Assembly: GCA_902729315.2 (NCBI GenBank)
Contig: LR746270.1
Coordinates: 6,627,221-6,691,220 of the forward strand
Direction of reading: 5' to 3'
DNA from: Spirodela intermedia
Taxonomy: Eukaryota > Streptophyta > Magnoliopsida > Alismatales > Araceae
Length of the DNA: 64,000 nt
Shown: positions 34,257 to 47,500 of the stretch, in pieces
Layout: the number at the start of each line of letters is the position of its first letter
How positions within the stretch are numbered: position 1 is the stretch's first letter
Translations under genes and position numbers: made by a program
Notes under the pieces: generated by a model
Databases searched by the model: none
Seen by the model: only the letters and a program-made list of their open reading frames with translations
What the model was told of the DNA's origin: nothing

Positions 34257-36683
34257 ATGGAAAATCCAAGTGCTGATGCTATTATGTTTCCACACATACA
34301 ACCGTTATGTGATTCTGGTTTGGTAGCGCCAGATAATCAGGAGCAGACTGATCATGGTCCAGGCATCTATGCCATTCCTGTCCTTCCATTTGTTGAGCAG
34401 ATGACTGGGTTTTCTCCTGGCAGTCTTATTCCACTTACATACAATGTACCGACGTGAGTTGGCCCTACACTTCTGGATTACCTTTCAATGTCAGATATTT
34501 AACCGTCCCCTTTTGTCTCTGGTGATTATTTATATTCAAGTTGGAACCGGCATCATTCACATCTGTGCTGTGATTTAATAGATAGAGATTATCATGCATT
34601 TTATCAGGTTATTTGTAGAAGCATGGACAAGGACTGTTGACAACTTTCTGGTGTTGGTTAACTGACGTTTGCATTGCTTAGTAGGCCTCAAGGAACAAAT
34701 GACTTTTCTTGCTTGTTTCAGTATAAAGACGAAATGCATTTGGAAGAAAGTAAATGCACTGAAGGTTTTGAAATGGATGAGTGGAACTGCATTTATGATT
34801 CTTGCCTTCGTGTCCTCCATCCGATCTAAAACTAATGAAGTATGAAATGAAAACTTATCGTTGGAAAAAAGAGATATAGAATGTTAACCACTTTCATAAC
34901 TTGGGAGTCTGGAGATCAATAACCTATTCAATCTCATTTGCTTCTCTTTCTATCTTGACTGGTCTGCGTGCCTTCACCTCTCAGACGAAGAAAAAAAATC
35001 AGGTTCTCTTGAAATATTCTTTAGTAAACGCGATCAATTTGAAAAACAGATCAAATTTGATTTGAAAAGTCATAGGAATATCCCCTTCAATGTCTGTTTC
35101 GGATTCAGGTTACCTTTAAACGTGTAGCATATTTGGCTCATAAGCAAGGGTACAGTGAGAAGCAGCATGGATGCACGGTGTTTATGAAGAACAGTGACTT
35201 TTGTGAGATCAACTGAACGCCTCCTGTCATCCCTGCCAATGAGTAACACAAATCCGATTAGTTCTGCGTTCCCAGGTCATTGTCGTCAAATTCTGATTCA
35301 TTCCGAGGAATACAGTGCTGCACTTTGTGCAGTTACTTGCGTCAAGACTGAAATAGAAGCTTAAATAACCAATGGACATAAATCATTTTCCTTTGTCTTT
35401 TGTTGCCCTCTATTCTTAGGATTGATGCTTTCAGCTGACTGAGGCGAAAACAAATTTGATATTCTTGAACATTCGGAGTTACCATTTGATGTGCGGCCTC
35501 TTTATAGAAATCTCTAGGTTCTGTTCTTCACAAAAATATATGCATGGTCTTTCTGAACCTCTATTTTTATTTTTATTTTCATTTTTCTTTTTATTTTTTT
35601 TGGTCCAATCAGAGGACCGGATCCTGCTGGAGGAGCCAATAGGGATACTGATCAGGTGGTGCAGCAGCAGCAGCAGCATGCCCCACACGGACAAGTGGTT
35701 GTAAGAAGATTCCAATTCGCCGTTCAAATCGACTTGATGTTGATCTTCAAGCTGGCAGCTGTGGTTTTCCTGTTCAATCAAGAGGGATCTCGGCAGAGAC
35801 TTGTCCTGCTCATTCTCTTTGCGTCAATTATATACTTGTAAGTTGGCTTCCACCTTCACCTTAGAATGGATCTCAACACAAGAAGGCGCTCAAACATCTG
35901 AAAAAGAGCACAGAAAATGGACAGAAGACAGTGAAAAGAGTAAAGAAAATGGGCGTCTGGAGCCCAATGTAGCCCCTTACCTTGAAATTATTCCCCATTG
36001 AAACCTACCCAGATCCATTTCTTTTTCTTCTTTTTTTTTTTTTTTTCCTTCCTTTGTTACCCATTATGTGCATTTTTTTCAACTCTGATCAATCTTATGG
36101 TCTCTTGATCTACAGGTACCAGACCGGAGCTTTTGCACCACTTCTTAGGTGGCTTCGGCAAGCTGGAACCCCTCCCGTGCCGCAGGCTCCCCTCAGGCAA
36201 GAGAATCCCCTGCCTGCTGCACAGGACCGTGCGAATGACCTTCTGCCTGGTAATCTCACCCACCTTGCCTCACAGGCACCACCAATAGGCAGACATAGCT
36301 CAACACTGTTGGGTGATGAATGAGAAAAAAAGAAGAAGAAAGAAAATTGCCCAAAGCAGCAGTGATGGTTAGGCTAGACACGCCGCCATTATTACTGTTT
36401 ACGTTCACAAGAACACCGCTTTTTGGCTGCTCTGGATCGATCATATGCTTTCTGGCCCAGTGGTAAGGAGAGGGTTTTTCGTTGATTTGCAGAGGGGAAT
36501 CCTCCAGGAGTGGGCGACAGAGACAGGGGAGCTGGGAATGGAGGGGAGATGGAGAATGAGGACGAGGCGGAGGGCGGCAGAGGGAATGGCGTCGATTGGC
36601 GGGGGATTGTGAACGAGATCAGGATGCTGGTCACCAGCTTCCTGACCTCGCTCTTCCCCGGCTTCCACCTGCACAACGACTGA
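34257..36683 (+). CDS. HERP-like plant membrane protein of unknown function, 4 exons, 248 aa
   Basis: Exons: 34,257-34,453; 35,613-35,837; 36,116-36,249; 36,493-36,683, all GT-AG and in frame. The N-terminal third is soluble, with the conserved-looking blocks GPGIYAIPVLPF (34-45) and SLIPLTYNVPT (56-66), then a poly-Gln run at 83-87. Residues about 97-100 are basic (VVRRF), followed by two hydrophobic helices (about 104-121 and 128-142) with a short polar turn, NQEGSRQR, between them. A Pro-rich segment and an acidic, Gly-rich segment lead to a hydrophobic C-terminus, LVTSFLTSLFPGFHLHND. I recall a family of uncharacterised plant membrane proteins with this layout; the paired helices resemble animal HERP proteins of ER-associated degradation, but no ubiquitin-like domain is present. 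The ATG at 34,257 follows an acceptor at 34,239; without that splice the frame would extend upstream to 34,188. Confidence 0.8.
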
Positions 36684-36805
36684 GGACTTCCCACCGCACA
36701 CCCACCAGGTGCTGAGATCTCTAACCTCTGTATTCTTTTCTTTGTAGACAAAAGATGTTTTCCAGAAGGAAGCCCAGAAATTAATGAAGTCTGTTTGGCA
36801 GCATT

Positions 36806-36874
<69 letters not shown>

Positions 36875-36890
36875 TCTCCCTCTCTCTCTC
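36806..36890. repeat. (CT)n microsatellite, about 85 bases
   Basis: Nearly pure CT, starting 123 bases after the HERP-like stop codon, so probably in its 3' UTR or last intron. Long minus-strand open frames across it (up to 256 codons) are repeat artefacts rich in Arg-Glu. Confidence 0.95.
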
Positions 36891-38573
36891 GTAGGTAGTG
36901 GGCATGTTTTGGAGAAATTGGGTCCTATAGAGTGTTGATAATATTGACCGTTGTCCAGACCATTTTTTATATTCCATCGTTTGATCAAGATCTTGTGGAA
37001 GATGTTATTGTTATTGTCTAAAATGTAGTATGTCTTTGGGAGTGTCACGGGAAATGTACTGCACAGTGGTTGTATTGAATTCCATAGCCAAGGCTTATGA
37101 TCATCGATTTGAGTTACGGAGATATTCAAGGGAATATTAAATGAGGCGAAAATAGGTGTCAATCAAAGGCCTAATGGGGGCAATGACCCAGAAGATACCA
37201 TGATGCAAGAACTTGTTCTTCTTGTTTTACTATAATTGGACGCAACTGTTCTAATAGATTTAGAGCTGGGACAGTTTACCTCCTATAGAAAAAGGGAAAA
37301 CAAAAAAAAATGCAGAATAATAACATAGAAAAAATCTAACAAGTTTTAGTGTGTGTGTATATATATATATTCATGGAAGCAGATATATTTAAGGATAAAT
37401 GTCTGAGAATATCTCATGATATGAAACAAGCACAGCCACAAACAAATGTTCGAAGAAGTTTAATGATTGATTAGAAAATATCTCATGTTTCCTTGTCTTC
37501 TATGTGCTCCAAAAGCGCATGTGTCAGTATGTGTGCCTCTCTCTCTCTACCTCTCTCATAGGGTCTAGAGAGAAGGTTAGAAGACCAGCATATCTTCTAA
37601 CACGTGCTTTCTTGCCTGGCAGGTGAAGATTTCAGGACATGGCCTTCTCTCTTGCTCATCGTCATCACAGCTTTAACCCTAACAACTAATTATCTTGCAA
37701 GAAAGCTCTACAAAAAACCCTTATTGTATATATAAGGTGGTGATTCTTGTCGGGGCTCCTCACCTCCGAAAAGAAACAACCCAATAATAATAATAAAAAG
37801 TCTAGTTTTGCACGGTTTCAGACCCAATTCATCAATGGAAGGTCAAAGGTGGTGATTATTGTACGGGCCGTCATGAACACATTTTCCCATTTACAAGATA
37901 AACATCAAGATAATTCCAATACAGGATTTAAAACAAGGGTTCATTGCTATATTAACCCATTTTTTAGGATGAGATGAGACTTTAGACGATGGGCAGCAGC
38001 AATATGATCTCGATGAATAGAGATAAAAAAAAAAAACAAAAACAAAAACAAAAACAAAACCTTAGCAGATCTACATTCATATTCTTGTTCATTTTTTCCA
38101 TTAGCCATAATAGAACTATTTAAAACTGCTAGTTCCAGATGAAAACCCATAAATTTGGGATTCCCTGGCTCAAAAGGCTGAAGGAGCCTCCAAATTTTAT
38201 GATTTCTCCTGGCAAACAGAAAGGATCCATTGGAAGAATAACAGGACGAACAATTGAAAAAAAAAAACGGAATGATATCAAGAAATTAATGGAAAAATGA
38301 GCGATAATTACATTGCCAACTCTGGAAACAATAGGAAGCTAGCTTGAGCAGATTTGGGTTTGATTGTTCAGAAAGGGAATGTGGGACCCAAAGAATCTTA
38401 CTCCACGTGAAGAAGATTGCCCATCAGTGGAGGCGGAGCTTGCATCACCGGTTAATGGCCGGATGGAAAGCGGCCTTGGTCAAATCTCCCGCTGCCCATC
38501 TCTCTTGGCACCATAGAAAGGAAGCATCATCCCCTGAAAAATGTTTAATCTTAGTCTTCTCTTGTCAATGTGA
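36891..38573. other. Intergenic region between the converging HERP-like and DEG2 genes
   Basis: Contains the two genes' 3' flanks. A short (GT)n(AT)n run lies at about 37,351-37,370 and a (CAAAAA)-type A-rich run at 38,027-38,058. No further gene is supported. Confidence 0.6.
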
Positions 38574-41500
38574 TCACGCCCAGAGGAGACCATCAAACCC
38601 AATCTCTAGGTTTGAAACGGGGACCTCCCCAATGTCAACTTCTGCCGCTTGCTCCTCGTCCGTTGACTCCACATATGGCTCCAGTAGATCGGCAGATCTT
38701 TCGGATGGAATTCCGTAGTCCTTGAGAATGCAGGACGAAGAATTGGCAGCTGCCTCCCGTTCCAAAACCACAAGGAAATTGTCTTCGAATTCAAAGATCA
38801 GATACTTCTCCTTGCAGGCTGCACAGAGAGAGAGAGAGAGAGAGAGAGAAAAAAGTGATGAGAGATGAGATCCGGAGGAGAGAGAGTCTATTGGATGAAA
38901 GAAAGTCAACTAATGCGCCCAAAAGTGTACACTGCTACTTACTATCAAGAAGATGGGCGAGATGTCTGATATTTTTTATGCGAGTTCCATTGAACTTTAG
39001 AACCTATGAGGGGAAATAGCAATTAGATCATTTCCATCGATTATATGATACATCTATCATGAGAAAGGAGTGGAGTTGACCAACTACCTGCTGATTGCCC
39101 ATATCCTCGTAGCCAATGTTGACTTCATTTGCCAGGACCTGAGAGAAAGAGGTTGAATGGCATCAACCGAAGTAGAACTCATATTCATGAGAAAATTTGG
39201 TTTCACGAGAAGCATCCAGCTCTTTTTCTTTTATGATAAAAAATAAGCATAAATGCCGTTTCAAGATAGTATGGCATCAATGATCCTGAAAAGCATACAA
39301 AGCTCCCCATGCATTTATCTCATCTGACAGAGAATAACATAACCATGGCTTTGAACGACATCTTCTGAACTTTTAGCAGATTCAAATGTAGTCTTACGAT
39401 GATAAATGGAATAAAATGGCAGAAGGAATTAGGTGAAATATTATATCAATCTAGAATGTTGCTGAAAATCCCTTGTCGTAAAGGGTAAATAAATATTATT
39501 GTATGTATCACACGAGCATAAGATCATAATAATTAGTGTTCTCCATGCGGCAACCTCTTCATATATGCAATTTTCATAGCATCTGAAATAATAAGAACAA
39601 AGTTCATCCTCTAATAAGAGTTGATTCTATCATGTGACGCTATATTCTCTTGAGAGATCCTCAACTTTTTTTCCGTTTTCATTGTGCAGAGATAAAAGAC
39701 CTCCTGATTTTCCAAATTCCTTGAGCGAGCGAGCAGAATTAAAACAGCAGGGTGGTCATCAGCTGACCTGTGATAAGATCACAATTTCTTCTCCCTCGAA
39801 TTTCGCAAGCGAATATCGTGCTTTTGCCAATAATTTCAACTGGAAAAATATCATCTCTCATCATTAATCTTCCCACAGAAGAAGGTACAGTCTGAAGAGC
39901 AGTAGGCATGGAATACAGATGCGTATATATCATCAACTTACCCCCATGGTGTCTTCGCACTCCTCACTGTCATTTGAAATGAAAACTAATGAGCCATCTC
40001 GTCATGCAAATTCAGCATAAAAATCATAAATAATGCTTACTCGATCAGTGGTTCTGAAAGAGGAGTGAACACTAGCCCAGCGACAATCAGATATGAAGGT
40101 TGTCCTCCTTCAATATGATAGGGGACCTGCATAAATGTGGGGAGGCATCAGGAGGAAGGCTAACAAACGAGAGAATTCTATTAATGATTTTTCTCTTTTT
40201 TTATCAATGGTGACATGGGATATTGAACTAGATGCTCACCAAAAGCACACGTGGGTTTACAGTTGTTTGAACTTTCAAGTGAACCCCGTCTCTGATGATG
40301 CCAAGGTCAGCCACATCACCAGCAAACCTGAGGATTGGAGGGAAAAGCAGCACTATTGGTCAATGAAATGGATTCCAGAGTACAAAGTTAATAAATTAGA
40401 GGAAGTGTGGGAAAGTATTTTCAGAGAAAGATCAGGAATGCTAGAAAAGGAAATGTAGAAAGATTGAGAACCGGTATGACAAAAAATATGGCATTAAAAA
40501 TGTAAAGAAAGGTTTAGCAATGGTCAGAGTTAATTTAATTGATTATTTAAGGCATACCAAGAGACGTGGCAAGAGAGGATCTGCAGAACTATATAAAAGA
40601 AAACCTTAAATACTAAGAAAGTACATAAACTGTGAGAGAAGGAAACATCGGGACGAGTATATTTTAATTACTTCTGACTTATAAGGTAGCGGAATGCGAT
40701 ACGTTCTGTGGACCGAAATGGAACAGTTCCTTCACACCCTATTTGGACACCATCAAAGCTCACTATCACGTCCCCCTGCAAAGGCAAAACATCTGATGGG
40801 CTATTTCAATAGAAAATGAAACCTTGACAGAATAAATATTCATTATTATTTTAGAGCTAAGAGATAAGTGCCAAAACGTCAGAGCCAAAAGAAAAGATGT
40901 TCAAACAAAAAAGTTTACACGAAGAACTTTTAAATTCCATGAACAATCTGGAAGGGAATGACTATCAAATTCAAACAAATTAGTGGAACAGTGCAAATCC
41001 CTTGATACCCTTTTTTTATCGTTTTACATTTTGATCACATCACATAAAGAAATGGACAGAACGAGAAAACATCAAGCATTGGTAACCGGGAATCAAGAAA
41101 TTAATAAACATCAGGACCAGACAAGCAAGAGCTAATGAACTTCAACAGGATCAATGAAGAGAAAAAGGTTAAAACGTAAAGATGCAAAGCAAAAAAGCTT
41201 GCTGATAGGATGAATCTCATATGTAACAGAATGAAAAATATCTTAATGACAATGAAGATGCTCCGATCACTTCACATGATCATTTTATGGTCAGTTTAAT
41301 GAGACAATGCAATTAATATGTACATTTCTACAGAGAGACCGTTTGCTCAATCATCTAATAAATTTGGAAGGATATTTTCTGTTCAGTTTGATAAGACTAT
41401 GCAATTAGTAAATGTATATTTCTACAGGGGGGATACCTTTCTATAGAGGTATTGTTCGGCCACGCATCTAATAAACTTTTGTCCTTTACGACATTATAAT

Positions 41501-44500
41501 GAAATTTCATACTTTTTTACAATTTTGACATGGTACCTTCCCTCTGGCGTCACACAAACCAGATGCACTCCAATTTACATCCCCTCTTAGCTCATGAAAT
41601 AACTCATCACGGAAATCATAAATTTGTCTCCCCAGAAGTTGATGCACATCAAATTGAAAAACAGAGGAAAAAAGAAACGGAAAATTCAGCCTACTGTAGA
41701 TGACTGAAAGGTAGTGATTCCTGAGTTCGATACCTCTTTTAAAATATTATTTGCAGCAGACGTAGGTTCAACTCTCCGGACTAGAACACCCTGTGGATCA
41801 TGGAAAATTAAACAAATGATAAATCAACCGAAAATCATGAAAACTTTAGACGGCAGATACTATGGATTGTTGAAGTAGCATACGATAAAACAGATTGAAA
41901 TTCAATTGATATTCTCCTTTAGATAATAAAGTGAAAATTTTCCCAATAAGTTATTTAGATGATTAATAACTTACCTACTAAAGTCATATGTCGAGAAGTT
42001 CAGTTAGAACATAGTCTCAATCTTCTAAACCAGATTTCCGATGGTTTATAGGATATGAGTAAAATCGTAGATTTTCAAACAGAAGCACAAAAGAGTACTT
42101 GAATATCACGGGAAAAACCAATGTAATTGGAAATTCTCCATTTCAACATAAAGTAACTATGTGGCTTTCATGATAGATGAGATGAAACAGACAGAGGAAG
42201 AGCGAAAAAAGTAGAAAGAAAGAAAAAGTCTGTCCTGGGATATGGCAGAGAAGATCCAATTGCAATGTTAACCAATGCCTCGACTCCCAAAGATGGGAAC
42301 ACTGGAACAATGCAAGGATGCAACTATTTTTGAGGTCAGGAAAAGAGAAATGCATAATTTTGATACAACCCCACTACTGACCTACAGAATGCGTAAGAAA
42401 AAGTCATGTGTGAGAGGGGTTATAAATACAGCACGAGAAGAGGGGGTCTACGGGAGGAAGATCGTATTCTGGAGAGGCGGGGAACCCTCGCGAACATTGT
42501 TCCCATACTTTACTCTTATGTTCCTCTTCTTTCCCTTCTCGTCTCTGTTATCTGAAGGGACTGTTCATTCCATCGTTTTGTCTCTCGTCACTGACGAGAG
42601 TCCATGAGTTCAATACAAGCATTTTGTCCCTCCTGTTGTGTTCAGATTCGATCCTCCCATAGAGAATCATATCAGACTTATGAAAATATATACGAAATCT
42701 AACATAAAAATGCCTAAAAGGGCTGAAGCTAATGGCATATCAGTTCAATCTGTCGCACAACAGAACCAAAGCAAAAAGCACAAATTATTGTCAAAAAATG
42801 AAAACAAGGATTTATAGAATGTGTACAACATTTATAGTTTGAGAGGAAACAAACTTTTGGTCGACCTTTTCACTCTCGAGTGCCATAAGGAACTTCACTA
42901 CGGGAACAATACAGACTTATGGAGAGATCTGTCGGCGGAGTAATGAGGATTGTGATGTAAGTTATAAAGTATTCTTTGCACCCCCTCCCCGAAACATTCC
43001 CTCGCTAAACGACGGTGATTCCTTTCTTACAGATGGTGGACTGGGGGCTGCGGAGCCCATAGGATTTGGAACTTTTTCCACTTCCCTTGTACTTCTGCTG
43101 CACCTCCCTCTTGCGACCCTTCACTAGCAAGCCGCACTTCATTTTCTTTCTTTCATAGAAACTACGTAACCAGACACCATCCGATTCAAGTTTGGGTCAT
43201 ACGAGGCAGAAAACCAGCTAATTTCAGGCCTAATTTGGTTTTACTCGATGGTTTTCCAAATAGTCAATAGGTGATCCGATCCCCCAACTCCCCCCCACAC
43301 ACAACACACAATGAAAAGAAAAATCAGAGCTAGTGCTGATTCTGAGAGTGCCACAGGTACACTATTCTTCCGGTATGCATCCAATGAAATGGACAAGAAG
43401 AATGCACGATATCCACCGATTCATCCGATCCCTACCCCACCCCACCCCCACAATGAAAAAAAAATAAAATCAGAGCTAGTGCTAATTCTGAGAGTAACAT
43501 AGCTACACGATTCTTCTGGTTCGGATCCGATAAAATGGACAAGAAGAATGCATTAATGCATGACATCCACCAATTCATCCGATGTAATGAACATATGATT
43601 ATTCATAGTGAAGAAAACTCTGAAACTCCATAGCATCCTATTCTCAAGTAACGTGAAGCAGTGGAAGCAAATGGCTAATGCAATATGTGATCAAGTCCTT
43701 ATAGTTTTCAACTCTAGTTTCAAGTAAAGCTTTGAAAAGAAACTCCAGGATTCCCCTGTCAGAGACGATGTTGGCTGCGTTTAGAAGATCTCAGATGTTG
43801 AATCTAGCATAAAGTTTCAGGTTTGTGGGTCTCCATAAAATTAACTTCACCTTAAAGGACGAGGGGGGCACAGTACCAAACATATTAAGGGGGTAGATCC
43901 AATAAGGGATTGATTTCAGGGTTCAGCACAGTCCAATTGTGAGGTGCTTAACTCCATCATATGTGTCATGCTGAACAGAGTGATATTTTTGAAGAAATCA
44001 ACAACAGGACGTAGTCATGAATGATCACATGCCGAAGAGGTTTCAAATTTATTAGGGGCTGGGGCAGGGTCATTTCCCAGCAATTTTTTAGCAGTTCCTT
44101 ACGGTACAATAGACGTTAGAAATGAATACTTTTAACTAAAGCGTTATTGGGAAGGAGATGAAGGGTTAGAGATTGTTAGGACTCCTATCACAGATCTTCC
44201 AGTGGATCATAAGATGGATCAACCAATTAAATGTATCTGTACCTGTTGGTTTGTGTGTGTGTGTATTTTCTCAAGAGATGTGGTATTTGCAACATTCCCA
44301 AAAAAGTGCAGTTGTACGACAGACGTCCTTATATAGGTACCATTAAGGACACTGGAATTACTTGATGGATCTAACTTGCTAACAGGTTTTCATATTAAGC
44401 ATCATACCTCATTTGATTGTACTTTTAAGCATGCGCGCAATGCTGGGTTCTCTAACTTTTGAAGCAGGACACCAAGGCAAGGAAATCCTGTAAATAAACG

Positions 44501-47500
44501 AAAATGAAATCACAACGTTGTTTACAAAAATCCTCAAGAAATCGCTTCAAAGTATGCAGATGTTTCTGAGAAAGTGGGTAGAACAGGAATTGAGTAATAT
44601 GACTGGAATACACAGGCTATAAGAGGTACCCAACCAGTGGACACTAATATAAAATTCAATTTAAAAGTAGATAATAAGAACCTTTTATAACTTACCCAGT
44701 CAATCACAAAAACTTGGGCAAATGAAGTTGACAAAAAAACATACATGTAATAAAGTTAAGAAAGCTGACAACTTGAGAAAAGTGCAATAATATGTGAGCC
44801 GGGAATAAAATGATTGGTATTAACTACTAAAAACTATATAGTTGTTGCTAATTGTGTTGACTGTGGAAGCACTTACAGCATGTCAAAGGAGAAATGATGA
44901 GGAAGGACATCAGGTTATTTCCAGCAGAGCCGATCTTAAGATCCACCAGTGTGATATCAACCCGTCCTTTAGAAATCCGAGTCATTTGTACTTGAATCCC
45001 TTCCAATTAATTGATTAAAAACCACCAAAAGATCATTACGTAAATGACTCCTTATACGTATTTTTACTTGCCATATCCAGTTTTTAGATATCACCTTATC
45101 TCATGTCCAGATTATACTCTAGCATGAAAACTGTATCTAAGCCATCTCTGCGTAAACAGAGTGTTGCAGTTCTTCCCCATTTTTACAAGTTCTCATCAGG
45201 TCAACAATGGATGATGTTGCCTAGCACTTTTCCCTTTGCCGAAAATAATGAGTTAGCCAACACTGTCAAAATATTTTTCCTCCCCACAAGCCTTCACATC
45301 AAAGGACCATCTAGATTCAAGAGATTTCAAATGAAGAGACAAGAACAAAAGGGGAGACTTGAGGCGGGGAGGAAGGAAATTAGAAACAAAAGATAGCTGT
45401 AATTTTACGTAACTGCTTTGCTGTTTCTCGAGCCTCTACGCTCATGTGAGAATACTGAGGAATATGCAACAAGGCTTTTCATATTTACGTTGCCCTTGGC
45501 ATCAGCCTGCTAGCCTGTTATAAATTTCGTTTCCTCTTCTCCACACTATTCTCTTTAATATCCTTTTGTCAATAACAATCAAGAGGATTTAGCAGCCTCA
45601 ACTGGGGAGTCAAAAATGATAAAAATACAAAGTTTACATCACTTTTAATCAAGGTGAGTCAAATCAGATTATATAGGCAAGTGAGTCTCCAATTTGGCTC
45701 CAAAGGGGATCTGCTACCTCTCTGAATATGTACAAACGTAAAAGAAAAACGTATATGGACCAATTTCAGCCAAAGCAACCCTTTATGCCCTACCTTCTCG
45801 CAACCAGAAGAGAAACAGAATAAGAAGAAAAACAAGAGGAAGTTTCAGCAGAACTACGAAGAATAACAAGGACAAGAATGCAAATAAGAAAATCAAAACA
45901 AAAAATGGTATCCCCAAATTTATTAAACGACACATTTTGGAGGACACTATTCATCCCATTCTTTGGGTTACACGTTTATTAAACGACACATTTATTAATT
46001 CCCACGTTACACGTTTTGGGTTGCTTCCCAACATATTTCCCTCAGTGCACCATATTCCCCACGACTCTCAATGTTTTGTGATTACAGGCTTACATGAGTT
46101 TCAGAGTTTTGTGATCCACTACGCTCAATGTTCAGACAAGCCTTCACTTGTTGCTGCCTGTATTGAAATAATCTTAATCCATTTTTTTCATTTTCTCATC
46201 ATTGTCAATGCTCTATTTGTCCTATCGTTCAGAAGTCTCAATGCACCACAACATTGATCTAGTAAGTATATAGCAGCTTATGTCCTTCAAGGATATTCCA
46301 TCTCTTGATTTTCAAGGATAATCCACCACAGTAAAGGTTGATCCCACCATTCTCCACAAAAGCCCTTGGTTAGACTCATACACAGTGCATACAACCTAAC
46401 ATAAACCCAGGGCAAACGTCCCATTCACCCTGATTCCTGAAAAAAATTGTTTAATAATCCATTCCTTTGCAGACAGCAGACCGAAAAGAGCCAGTGGATG
46501 GTTTGGTCCAATTTCATCAAGTTTTTATCAGTTTCAGATAGTTAGGCCACTACATAACAGAATTCGAACCTAACCAGTTACACGGCTAGCCTGATTATCA
46601 AAATAATGCTTTGACATAAAATATCATCATGAGAGGGAGAAAAACACGTGAATCAACACGTACTAAGTTTCCTTGATACAAGCCAAAAAGAACACATTTG
46701 TGCTAGAGTCCGGTTTTGCTTTTAAAGTAATGCTGATGTGGGAATAAAAAAAGAACATTTTCTTCTCGAATTTAATATGTAGTTTTCGTTGAGAAAGTGA
46801 TTCAGTAGGCAAAGCATTTTCATATGTGAATTCACCGAAGCATTTAAAAAAGACTTCAACGATATGATGGCAAGGACAATACATTCCATAAGATAGATTA
46901 CTATCTTAGCATGCGGAAGAGGGAGTGCTTGAATAGGTGACAGACACAATTAATCATGGTTACTCAGCTTGATGCTAACTAAAAAAGTCAGGTTAACACA
47001 GTTGAAATATAAATTTCTATTTTATAGTTATATTGTCCATTTTTTGCAGGTGAGAATGCAGAAAACATTTTATTCACCCTAGGTAAGAATGCAGAACATT
47101 TTACAGCCTGTGGATACAATGATTATTTCAATTGAAAAGAAGAATGACACCCACCAGTATACTTTCCGTTTCTTTCATAGTCATTTAAGAAATGAGAGAC
47201 AACAGTTGTGGGAATTACATATCCAATGTTTTCAGCTTCATCGGACCTCAGTACCTAAACAAGATATTGTAATTAAAAACGTATCAACCTCAAAATGTCC
47301 TGATTCATTCCCAAAAGAATAAACTAGTCACATATTTTTCATATTTTGAGCAAAGAGAATATTAATGAGTTCAGAATGTCATACAGTTTAACAAAAACCA
47401 AACGCTCCTAAGTTAAGGTAAATACCAAAAGCAGTAGAAAAACAAACAGTGACAAGCCATGCACCCTTCATCCAGAAAATGTGACTCGCACAAAAAATTA

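Noticed and set aside
36392-37162. 256-codon and 178-codon minus-strand open frames
   Set aside because: They run through the CT microsatellite at 36,806-36,890 (Arg-Glu repeats) and antisense to the last HERP-like exon. No family match.
46560-46610. tRNA-like B-box (ggttcgaattc on the minus strand) with a possible A-box
   Set aside because: The boxes are only about 12 bases apart and no cloverleaf can be drawn. A decayed SINE head is possible but unsupported.
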